A stretch of DNA of 64,000 bases, taken from positions 49,817 to 113,816 of the forward strand of contig JAOUOP010000023.1 of NCBI GenBank assembly GCA_029880325.1, given 5' to 3'. The notes beneath the pieces were generated by a model. The model made no database searches, had not been told where the DNA came from, and worked only from the letters and a program-made list of their open reading frames with translations. The position numbers were made by a program, and so were the translations under genes. Source of the DNA: Myxococcales bacterium (GTDB lineage Bacteria; Myxococcota_A; Polyangia; Polyangiales; JAFGIB01). Below are positions 17,519-24,906 of this stretch, one piece after another (position 1 is the first letter of the stretch; every line of letters starts with the position of its first letter).

Positions 17519-18156
17519 AGGACTTCATCCGCCCCAAGGGTCGGCTGCGCGCCCTGTCGTTCCACGCCCGGCTGGCCTACACGACGTTTCTGGCCTTCAC
17601 CCTGGCTGGCGTCGTGCTCACCGCCTGGCTGCTCGACGACATGGTGGGCATGGAGGCCCAGGGGGTCGAGGAGTACTACGCCGGTGGCAGCGCCGCGGCC
17701 GGAGGCGATGACTTCGCGCCCGCAGCCGACGGCGATGGGCCGATGCTCGAGCTGCCCGACGAGGGCCTGGAGCTTGCCCCCGTGGCCGCCATTTCCCTGC
17801 GCAAGCTCCTGGAGGTGACCCACTTTCACCTCTTCACGATGCCGGTCTACCTGCTGATCCTCAGCCACCTCTTCATGCTCTCGCGCCTGGGATCGGGCTT
17901 CAAAACCGCCACCATCGGCGCAGGTGGCGTCGGCACCGCCCTGCACATCGCCGCGCCCTGGGCCGCCGCCAAGGGCACCGCCGGCTCGGTCGCCCTCTAC
18001 GCCGTCTCGGGCACGATGATGGCGGGGGCCTACCTTGTGATGTGTTTGCTTCCAATCTGGGAGATGTGGACCCCCGAGCCCAGCCGCCGGCGCGCAGACG
18101 CGAGCCAGCGCGAGCTGTCGCCGGCAGCAGCCAAGGCGAGGTCAGCTCTTGGTTGA
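17515..18156 (+). CDS. Four-helix membrane protein coupled to the FMN-binding protein
   Basis: 213 residues from GTG 17515, overlapping the upstream stop by 4 bases. Four transmembrane segments: near 18-42 (LAYTTFLAFTLAGVVLTAWLL), 100-122 (HLFTMPVYLLILSHLFML), about 140 and about 170-190 (TMMAGAYLVMCLLPIW). A periplasmic acidic loop of about 55 residues follows helix 1. His residues in THFHLF and LSHLFM sit at helix edges where they could bind haem b. I do not recognise a named family. By context it may pass electrons from the quinone pool to the FMN protein. Confidence 0.65.
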   Translation: MKDFIRPKGRLRALSFHARLAYTTFLAFTLAGVVLTAWLLDDMVGMEAQGVEEYYAGGSAAAGGDDFAPAADGDGPMLELPDEGLELAPVAAISLRKLLEVTHFHLFTMPVYLLILSHLFMLSRLGSGFKTATIGAGGVGTALHIAAPWAAAKGTAGSVALYAVSGTMMAGAYLVMCLLPIWEMWTPEPSRRRADASQRELSPAAAKARSALG

Positions 18157-18459
18157 AGCGCCGAGATGTCGCCTGCTGTACGACCGCGCCCGGCCCGCGG
18201 CGGTTGTTGATCGTTCGCAGTCCACCGCCGTATCAAAACAGGGTATACTGGTAATTGGCTATGCGACCACCGCCGAGCGGTCGTCGCGGCGCCGGGCACG
18301 CCCGTGCATCCGAGCCCTCGTTTTGGCGGTGTGAAATGGCTCACATCTTGACGCGGGTTCGGGCGGGTCGCGCGGCGTCGTGCGAGCGTGGTGAGGGCCC
18401 ATCAGTCGTGCGAGCGAGTCTCTGGAAGGCTCCAGGCGCTCGGTCGCAGCCGCCCACAC
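18157..18459. other. Non-coding stretch upstream of the GTPase block
   Basis: About 300 bp without a supported gene. A TATACT at 18244-18249 in a locally AT-rich patch could be a -10 element for the downstream block, but no good -35 is spaced from it, so the promoter call is weak. No terminator hairpin with a T-run was seen. Confidence 0.35.
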
Positions 18460-19218
18460 ATGATCCGCCGCCGCGACAGCAACCTCACCCGCATCGAGCG
18501 CAGCGACACGCGCGCCCGCCGCGACTACAGCCAGACCATCGCCCGCGATCGCGCCGAGATCATCCGTCTGATCGATCGCCTGCGCGACGACAACGGCCGC
18601 ATCCGCTCTGGCAGCCAGCCTCGCTTGGCCTCCCTGCTGGATCCAGGGTCTTCGGCCACATCCCGCGAGCGGCCCGCTCCGAGGTCGCGCCCCAGCCATG
18701 CCACCGCGCTGGCGAGCCCCGCGGCCACCCAGCTCATCGCCTCCTCGCGACCGAGCCCCGCGTTCAACACCGACGCGGCCGTGGCCTCTGCCCTGATGCG
18801 CCTGGAAGAACGCCTGGCGCGCATCGAAGCCCAGCTCGAGGCGCGGCCGGCGGCCGAACAAGCCAAGAGCAGCGGCCCGCAAAGCGGCAGCGACAACTAC
18901 ACGCTAAGCGGCGCGATCCAGGGCGACCTGTTGTCGGACGTCCTGCAGATGATCTCCTCCAACGATCTCCACGGCGTCTTCGCAGTCGAAAACGAGGTCG
19001 GACGCAGCGAGCTGTACTTCAGCGAGGGCCAGATCGTGCATGCCATCGGTCCAGGCACCACGGGCGAGAGCGCGTTCTTTGCGGCCTTCGCCCTGGGCAG
19101 CGGACGCTACTTCTTCACCGAGACCGAAGACCTGCCCTCCGATCGAACCATCGAGGGCAACACGCAGTTTCTGATCCTCGAGGCGCTTCGGCGCATCGAC
19201 GAGCAGGGCGAGGGTTGA
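18460..19218 (+). CDS. DUF4388 (PATAN-like) domain protein
   Basis: 252 residues from ATG 18460. The first 60 residues are charged and helical, followed by a Pro/Ser linker and a short coiled coil (ALMRLEERLARIEAQLEA, about 111-128). Residues 148-250 form a DUF4388 domain: LSGAIQGDLLSDVLQMISSN, ELYFSEGQIVHAIGPG and GESAFFAAFALGSGRYFF. DUF4388 is an adaptor domain often tied to receivers, roadblock proteins and MglA-type GTPases in delta-proteobacteria. It is the first gene of a tightly packed block extending to 28355. Function unknown beyond signalling scaffold. Confidence 0.75.
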   Translation: MIRRRDSNLTRIERSDTRARRDYSQTIARDRAEIIRLIDRLRDDNGRIRSGSQPRLASLLDPGSSATSRERPAPRSRPSHATALASPAATQLIASSRPSPAFNTDAAVASALMRLEERLARIEAQLEARPAAEQAKSSGPQSGSDNYTLSGAIQGDLLSDVLQMISSNDLHGVFAVENEVGRSELYFSEGQIVHAIGPGTTGESAFFAAFALGSGRYFFTETEDLPSDRTIEGNTQFLILEALRRIDEQGEG

Positions 19219-19262
19219 GCGCCCCAGAGACTCCAAACCCGCAGTCCGAGGGCGAGTTCGCC

Positions 19263-19691
19263 ATGACCCACGCAAGCGACCGTCCCAGCCGTCCCTCGGG
19301 CCGCCCGTCAGGCCATCCGTCCGATCATCCGTCCGATCCCCCGGGCTCCGAGCAGCGCAGCCACCGACGTCGCGGCTTCATCACCTTCGCCTGGTACAAG
19401 TGCATCGCCGCCGCAGCGGCCGACGCCGACGCCGACGCCGACCCGACCCTGGAGGGCCTGGCCCGCTCCTGCGACATCTCCGAGCAGGGCGTGGGCCTGA
19501 TCACCGCCCGCGCGCTGCCCGAGGGCGCCGCCGTCTTCATCGAGATCGCCTCCAAGGTCGGCGGTTTGAGCCTGGTGGCGCGCGTGAAAAACTGCCGTAC
19601 CGAGAGCGACGGACGCCATCGGGTGGGTCTGTCCATCGAGGTGGTGCCGCCCACCGACCGCGGCACCCTGAGCAAGATTCTGGGACCATGA
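19263..19691 (+). CDS. PilZ domain protein
   Basis: 142 residues from ATG 19263. The first 45 residues are low-complexity Ser/Pro/Arg, from near-repeats of a CGTCCGATCATC-like DNA word. Residues 47-140 match PilZ: a basic start HRRRGFITFAW, then ARSCDISEQGVGLITARAL and HRVGLSIEVV. PilZ often binds c-di-GMP through RxxxR and DxSxxG; here the second motif is DISEQG and the Arg cluster is RSHRRR, so binding is plausible but unproven. Its stop overlaps the next start (ATGA), giving translational coupling with the HEAT protein. Confidence 0.8.
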   Translation: MTHASDRPSRPSGRPSGHPSDHPSDPPGSEQRSHRRRGFITFAWYKCIAAAAADADADADPTLEGLARSCDISEQGVGLITARALPEGAAVFIEIASKVGGLSLVARVKNCRTESDGRHRVGLSIEVVPPTDRGTLSKILGP

Positions 19692-21481
19692 GCCGCCAGG
19701 ACGAAACGCCCGAGCCGCGGCGCTCGGCACGCCCCTCGCGGCCCCCGCCCATGCCCAGCAGTGGTCTCGGAGACTTCGCGCGCTCGCTGGGCATGACCTT
19801 GGGCGTGGTGCGGCGGCTTCTGCCGATTCCCGAGGATCCCTTCCGCGGCGCCTCGCTGCCGCGCGTGGCCCTGCCGCGCCCACGCCAGAAGAAGGGTCCC
19901 GGGCGCAAGGAGCTGTTGCGCGCCCAGGCCCAGGCCCAGGCCGAGGTCGCGCGCCTTGCGGCCGAGCTCGAGGTGCTGCACGAAAAGCTCGCCGGTGGCC
20001 ACGGCGATCAGGTCCTGGGGCGCAGCGAGCTGGCCGGCGGCGTCGAACGCGCCCGCCGCCTGCGCAAACGCCTGCAGGACAAGCGCGACGAGCTGGTGCG
20101 CGTCGAGCGCCACCTGGCACGCGAGCAACGCCTGGGCCGCCCGGGCGACGAGGCGCCCCGGCTCGAGAGCAGCGAGCCGGCGCCGCGCAGCCGCAGGCAG
20201 AAGCTGCTGGCACGGGAACGGGCCCGCCAGGAACGCAAGGAGGCCGAGCGCCACGAGCGCGCCCGCCGCATCGCCCAGCGCGCGCCCTTCGAGGACCGCT
20301 ACGCCCGCCGCAACTTCGCGCGCCTGGCCGAAGCCCTCTTCGACCCCGACGTCGGCGTGCGCCGCGATGCCGCCGCGCGCCTGGGCGATTACGCGAGCCC
20401 CGCCGCCTATCAACTGCTGGTGATCGCCCTGGACGACCCCCAGGAGCGGGTGCGCGCCAGCGCGCTTTCGACGCTTTCGCTGGTGGACGGCAAGGGGCGC
20501 GAGGAAATCTTCCGGCGCCACCTGCAGGATGGTTCGGCGGTGATCCGACTGTCGGCCCTCAGGGGCCTGGGCACCCTGCCCAAGGGTCCGGGTCGGGCCG
20601 CGCTCTTGCGTGCCCTCGAGGATCGGGACGCGCGCGTGCGGGCGACGGCGGCGGCCATGATCGGCACCCGCCGCGACCGCCAGGCGCTGCGCCCGCTGTG
20701 CTTTGCGCTCAGCGACGACGAGCCGTCGGTGCGGGCGGCGGCGGCCCAGGCCCTGGGCAATGTGGGAGACGACCGCGCTGTTTTTTCGCTGCTGGGGAGC
20801 CTGCTCGACGGCGACGGCCAGGTGCTCGAGGCGGTGGGCTGGGCGCTGTCGACGCTGGCTGGGGTGGCGCTCGAAGAACTCGCGCCCGAGCTCAGCGGCG
20901 AAGAAAGGGTGCAGGCGCTTCGGGCCTGGTGGGGCACGGCCCGCCTCGAGCGCGCCATCGAGGTCGCCGGCGGCCCGCCCGTCCCGCCCCAGGCCTTCCA
21001 CGCCACGGTGATGCCGACGCCGGCCCAACGCGCCCTGGCCGAGCCGGCGCCGCGCCCGCCGGCAGCGCCGGCGCCAGCACCGCCACCGGCGCGCCAGCCA
21101 CCGGCGCCAGCGCCCGAGCCGGCTGAAGAAACGGCCGCCGGGCTCGACGCCGCGCCCGATCTGGGCGCCCTCTCCCCCGACCTGGGCACCGACCTGGGCA
21201 TCGACAGCGAAGCCGAGACCGCCCTGGGGCTGGACGCGCCCGAGGCCGCCGATGGGGGCCTGGCCGCCGCCGGTGCCGAGGGTGAAGCCGCCGAAGCGGC
21301 CCAGGAAGAAGGCGGCGAGGGCTTCGAGGACATGTTCGCCGTCGGCGAAGAAGCCGGCGAAGAAGCCGGCGGGGCGACCGAAGCGGGCGAAGACGAGGGC
21401 GGCGACGACTTCGCCCTGCCCATCGCCGAAGACGAGGACGGCGAGGCGGAAGACGACGAGGAGTACGAGTCGCTGCTGTGA
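19688..21481 (+). CDS. Coiled-coil and HEAT-repeat protein with acidic tail
   Basis: 597 residues from ATG 19688. Residues about 75-205 are a charged coiled coil (EVARLAAELEVLHEKL, then RARQERKEAERHERARR). Residues 215-400 hold HEAT-like repeats (ALFDPDVGVRRDAAARLGDY, ALDDPQERVRASALSTL, ALEDRDARVRATAAAMIG, ALSDDEPSVRAAAAQALGNV). A Pro/Ala-rich linker leads to a very acidic tail of about 110 residues. HEAT repeats serve as protein-binding solenoids. Its place between PilZ and the GTPase genes suggests a scaffold for the cluster. No enzyme motif seen. Confidence 0.75.
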   Translation: MSRQDETPEPRRSARPSRPPPMPSSGLGDFARSLGMTLGVVRRLLPIPEDPFRGASLPRVALPRPRQKKGPGRKELLRAQAQAQAEVARLAAELEVLHEKLAGGHGDQVLGRSELAGGVERARRLRKRLQDKRDELVRVERHLAREQRLGRPGDEAPRLESSEPAPRSRRQKLLARERARQERKEAERHERARRIAQRAPFEDRYARRNFARLAEALFDPDVGVRRDAAARLGDYASPAAYQLLVIALDDPQERVRASALSTLSLVDGKGREEIFRRHLQDGSAVIRLSALRGLGTLPKGPGRAALLRALEDRDARVRATAAAMIGTRRDRQALRPLCFALSDDEPSVRAAAAQALGNVGDDRAVFSLLGSLLDGDGQVLEAVGWALSTLAGVALEELAPELSGEERVQALRAWWGTARLERAIEVAGGPPVPPQAFHATVMPTPAQRALAEPAPRPPAAPAPAPPPARQPPAPAPEPAEETAAGLDAAPDLGALSPDLGTDLGIDSEAETALGLDAPEAADGGLAAAGAEGEAAEAAQEEGGEGFEDMFAVGEEAGEEAGGATEAGEDEGGDDFALPIAEDEDGEAEDDEEYESLL

Positions 21482-21502
21482 GCGGCGTCGAAGGCCCTGC
21501 CC

Positions 21503-22681
21503 ATGAGTGATTCCGACACGCCAGCCACCGACGACGACTTCCTCGACCAGGTCGTGCTGGGCGACGCCGACGACGATCACGGCGACGACGACGGGGAATA
21601 CGGCCTGGAGCTGGACGACGCCCAGGCCAACGAAGTCCGCACCATCTTCTTCACCACCCTGCCCCAGTACCTGGAGCCCATCGAGGAGATGATCGATCAG
21701 CTCTTTTCGGGCGGTTCCCGCGAGGAGCTGTGTCCGCCGCTGTTGGGGGCGCTGTCATCGATCGGAGCGGCCGCCGCGCGCATCGGCATCGAGAGCGTGC
21801 GTGAGCCCCTCGAGCGTTTGCAGGATGAGGTCGGCCAGCTGATGGACCTGGAGGGCGAACCCGGGGCGGTGGTCCAGCTGCGCATCGAGACCGCCGCCGC
21901 CGCCCTGCGCGAGCTGACGCTCGAACCCGACGACGATGACGAAGACGCCGCCGCCAAAAGGGCCGAGCCCCGTGGGCCGACCATCTTCGCCGCTGCCCAG
22001 CAGCTCAGCGGCATCGACCGCCGCGCGCTCGAAAAGCTCACCGCCGCCGGCGTGGTCACGCTAGCGCAGCTGCGCATGGCCGAGGCCCGCGAGGTGGCCG
22101 CCGTCACGGGCCTGCCGCTTGCCGAGGTGGAGACGCTGATCGCCCGGCTGCTTTCGGCGGACTCCCCTGCCGAGCGCACGGGCGCGCCGGGCGCCCCGGG
22201 CGACCTGCGCGCCCAGCTGCGCCTGCGCATCGGTCAGCGCGTGGAGGCCGAAGCCGAGCTGGAAGAAGCCCGAGCGCGACTCTTGCGCACACGCGCCCAC
22301 AACACCCAGCTCGAACCCGTGCTCGAGCAGCTGGAGCGGCGGCGAGAGCAGCTGCGCGGGCGCGTGGCGGCGGTGCGCGAACGGCTGAGCGCGCGGCTCG
22401 AGCTGCTGGGCGACCTGCGCCGGCAGCAGGCCGAGCTCGAACGGGAGGGCGAACGCGTGCATGGGCAGCTCGAGGCCGCGCGCGCCGAGCTGCGCGCCCT
22501 GCGCGACGCCCGCAACGGTGCCGAGCTGTCCTACCGGCGCTGTGCCGAGCAGCTGTCGGCACTGTCGGACCAGGTCCGAAAGTTGTGCGACTCCACACCC
22601 CAGGTGCGCACCTCTCGCACCTCCACCGAGTACTCGACACCACCCTCGCAACGGGATCCGGCAGACGGTCATGCACAATGA
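21503..22681 (+). CDS. HPt/HhH-like coiled-coil protein of the GTPase block
   Basis: 392 residues. After an acidic start, residues 40-135 form a helical bundle resembling an HPt domain (RTIFFTTLPQYLEPIEEMIDQL) but without the phosphorylatable His. Residues 168-215 read as a helix-hairpin-helix (LSGIDRRALEKLTAAGVVTL, VAAVTGLPLAEVETLIARLL) of the kind used for oligomerisation or DNA contact. Residues 225-365 are a long coiled coil rich in Arg/Glu. No family named with confidence. It is the gene just before the MglA GTPase, 105 bp upstream. Confidence 0.6.
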   Translation: MSDSDTPATDDDFLDQVVLGDADDDHGDDDGEYGLELDDAQANEVRTIFFTTLPQYLEPIEEMIDQLFSGGSREELCPPLLGALSSIGAAAARIGIESVREPLERLQDEVGQLMDLEGEPGAVVQLRIETAAAALRELTLEPDDDDEDAAAKRAEPRGPTIFAAAQQLSGIDRRALEKLTAAGVVTLAQLRMAEAREVAAVTGLPLAEVETLIARLLSADSPAERTGAPGAPGDLRAQLRLRIGQRVEAEAELEEARARLLRTRAHNTQLEPVLEQLERRREQLRGRVAAVRERLSARLELLGDLRRQQAELEREGERVHGQLEAARAELRALRDARNGAELSYRRCAEQLSALSDQVRKLCDSTPQVRTSRTSTEYSTPPSQRDPADGHAQ

Positions 22682-22786
22682 CCTTTGTGTTACGATCGAC
22701 AGTCGCAAAGGTCGGGTGCAATGGCGAAGCCAACCGACCGGCGCGGCCCCACTGCCGACGGATAGCGCCACAAGCTCCTGAAGCCC

Positions 22787-23380
22787 ATGCCGACGATCGA
22801 CATCAAGGCGCGCCAAGTCAACTGCAAGCTGGTCTACTACGGCACGGGCATGGGCGGAAAAACCACCAACCTGCGCTTCATCCACAAGAAGACCAACCCC
22901 AAGCAGAAGGGCAAATTGCTGTCACTGGAGACCGAGTCCGAGCGCACGCTCTTTTTCGATTTCTTCCCCATGGCCGCCGGCAAGCTGGGCGATTTCGACC
23001 TGCGTTTCAGCTTCTACACGGTGCCCGGGCAGTCCTTTTACAACCTGACGCGGCGCACCATCCTCAAGGACGTCGACGGCATCGTCTTCGTGGCCGACTC
23101 CCAGGTCGATCGCGAGGAAGCCAACATCGACAGCTATTTGAACCTCCAGGAAAACCTGGTCGACCACAAGGTGGAGCTGGCCAAGTTCCCCCATGTGATC
23201 CAGTACAACAAGCGGGACATGGACGAGGTCTTGACCCTCGAGGAGATGCGCCAGGAAATCAACAAGTACGGCGTGCCCGATTTCGAGGCCGTGGCCACCG
23301 AGGGCACGGGCGTCTTCGAGACCCTGCGCGCCATCGTCAAGCTCACCACCGCCAGGGTGAAGAAGCAGCTGGAGCGATGA
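22787..23380 (+). CDS. mglA: MglA-type small Ras-like GTPase
   Basis: 197 residues, the usual MglA length. The P-loop GTGMGGKTTN spans 19-28. The switch region has FYTVPGQ (77-82), where MglA proteins carry Thr instead of the Asp of the Ras DxxG motif. The G4 motif is QYNKRD (N141) and G5 is VATEGTG. MglA sets cell polarity and drives gliding and type IV pili in Myxococcus when activated and is switched off by the roadblock protein MglB. No mglB is adjacent; roadblock-like genes lie at 43844 and 46717. The surrounding coiled-coil and HEAT genes are likely partners. Confidence 0.92.
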   Translation: MPTIDIKARQVNCKLVYYGTGMGGKTTNLRFIHKKTNPKQKGKLLSLETESERTLFFDFFPMAAGKLGDFDLRFSFYTVPGQSFYNLTRRTILKDVDGIVFVADSQVDREEANIDSYLNLQENLVDHKVELAKFPHVIQYNKRDMDEVLTLEEMRQEINKYGVPDFEAVATEGTGVFETLRAIVKLTTARVKKQLER

Positions 23381-23419
23381 TGGGCGATTACGGGCACGCG
23401 CGGCGGAAAGGAGTGAGCG

Positions 23420-24121
23420 ATGGCTGAAGGCATCGACGAGGGCGGACGCGGCGCGATGGCGGACCGGCCCAATCTCTCCAACGAGATGCAGTCGGTCACG
23501 GCCATGATCCGCGACCTCGAGGATCAGCTCGACCGCATGCTCGAGAGCAATGGCGCGCTCAAGGAAGACCTCGAGTCCGAACGCAAGCGCCGGGTGGGGC
23601 TCGAACGCAGCGTGGCGGAGCTGGAGCAGACGATACGCCGGAACGAGCAGGAGATCGCCGCCAAAGATAACCTCATGGCGGAAGTGGGCCACCTCAACAA
23701 CGAGCGCTCGCAGCTGATGGCGCGGGTGCGCGAGCTGGAGGTGCAGCTCACGGAGGCCGAGCGCTCGATTCAAAACAGCGGCGGCCTCGAGAAACGCCTG
23801 CGGGCGGCGCGTGAGCAGGCCATCGAAGAGGTGCAGAGCGTCGAGGGTCAGTTCGAGCGCGCCATGCGCATGGTGACGCAGCTCAGGGCGCAGGTGGCGG
23901 TGCTGGCCGAGGAACGCGACGCCTTCGGCGGGCGCCTGCGCGTGGCCGAGGAAAGCCTGCACCAGCTGCAGGCCGAACGCGATGCGCTCAGCTCCGAGGT
24001 GGAGCAGAGCCGCGGCGCCCTCGACGAGATCCGCCGCTCCCTGGCCGATGCCGTGGTGGCCTCGTCCGAGTCGGTCGACTCGGTCGACGGCGGCGGCGGA
24101 CGCCTCGGGGGTGGCCTGTGA
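23420..24121 (+). CDS. Coiled-coil protein of the GTPase block
   Basis: 233 residues, almost entirely heptad-rich helix from about residue 20 to 215 (LEDQLDRMLESNGALKEDLE, LEQTIRRNEQEIAAKDNLM, LRVAEESLHQLQAERDAL). The first Met at 23420 has GGAGTG upstream; an internal ATG at 23456 is possible. No named family. It lies 39 bp after mglA and is coupled to the next coiled-coil gene by a GTGA overlap. A structural or adaptor role near the GTPase is likely. Confidence 0.65.
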   Translation: MAEGIDEGGRGAMADRPNLSNEMQSVTAMIRDLEDQLDRMLESNGALKEDLESERKRRVGLERSVAELEQTIRRNEQEIAAKDNLMAEVGHLNNERSQLMARVRELEVQLTEAERSIQNSGGLEKRLRAAREQAIEEVQSVEGQFERAMRMVTQLRAQVAVLAEERDAFGGRLRVAEESLHQLQAERDALSSEVEQSRGALDEIRRSLADAVVASSESVDSVDGGGGRLGGGL

Positions 24122-24636
24122 GCGGGCGGCCGGGCAGCGGCAACGCCGAGCTGGAGCTCAGGCGGCAGCTTGGCGTGACGCTGGAGCATTGCGCGGCGCT
24201 GGAGCGCGAGCGCGCGGCGCTGGAAGAGGCGACCGCCTCGTTGCGGGCCGACGAGCGCGCCCTTTTGGGCCGGCGTCTGGGCCTGGAGGAAGACTGCCAG
24301 CGGCTGGCCGAGGAGCTGGAGGACAGCGAGACGCGCGCCGCCCACCTCGACGGCCAGATCACCAAGTTGCGTCAGGCCATGGCGACCTTGCACCTGACGG
24401 TCGACGGCGACCGCCGGGCCGGTCGGCGCCTGCACGTCGAACGCGGCCAGCTCGAGCGCGAGCTTCTGGAGCTACGCGACCAGATCGGCGCCATGGAAAA
24501 GCGCATGGCGGGGCTGTCGGGCTCGGTGATGCGCATCGACTACAAGGCCCATCATGGCCTGCGCGCGGGACTGGGTGACGGACTGGGTGACCGACCGGGT
24601 GACGGACTGGGCGGCCGCCAGGGAGGGAGCCGATGA
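24118..24636 (+). CDS. Second coiled-coil protein of the GTPase block
   Basis: 172 residues from GTG 24118, overlapping the previous stop. Residues 10-140 are heptad-rich (LEHCAALERERAALEEATAS, LERELLELRDQIGAMEKR). The C-terminus ends in a Gly/Asp low-complexity run (GLGDGLGDRPGDGLGG) encoded by short DNA repeats at 24565-24615. The stop overlaps the next start (ATGA). No family recognised. The three coupled genes 23420-24905 are probably made in fixed ratio. Confidence 0.6.
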   Translation: MSGRPGSGNAELELRRQLGVTLEHCAALERERAALEEATASLRADERALLGRRLGLEEDCQRLAEELEDSETRAAHLDGQITKLRQAMATLHLTVDGDRRAGRRLHVERGQLERELLELRDQIGAMEKRMAGLSGSVMRIDYKAHHGLRAGLGDGLGDRPGDGLGGRQGGSR

Positions 24637-24905
24637 GCTTGCCGGCGGCGCTGATCAAGGAGGCCAAGGCCCTGGGCTTCAACACCCAGGTGGACGTGCA
24701 CGGTCATGCCGTCCACGTCCAGACCGAGGTGATGGGACGCGAAGTGCTCGAGGCGCGCACCACGCTGACCCGCGAGGGTCGCATCGTGGAGTTCGAGCGC
24801 CGCGCCCTCGGTGAGACCTTGAGGGACCTGACTGCGATCCGTGCGGCGGTCGAGGCCCAGCACCGCCGGGGCTTGATCGCCGCGCGCGCGGCGGGGGCGA
24901 AGTAA
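24633..24905 (+). CDS. Small conserved-looking protein between the coiled coils and the GTPase chimera
   Basis: 90 residues from ATG 24633. It has an alpha/beta look: an N-terminal helix (AALIKEAKALG), beta strands (NTQVDVHGHAVHVQTEVMG and ARTTLTREGRIVEFERR) and a C-terminal helix ending in basic residues. It is not a roadblock domain by eye, so it is not an obvious MglB. It overlaps the upstream gene by 4 bases and ends one base before the GTPase chimera start, so the two are tightly coupled. Possible regulator of the GTPase (inference). Confidence 0.55.
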   Translation: MSLPAALIKEAKALGFNTQVDVHGHAVHVQTEVMGREVLEARTTLTREGRIVEFERRALGETLRDLTAIRAAVEAQHRRGLIAARAAGAK

Positions 24906-24906
24906 G

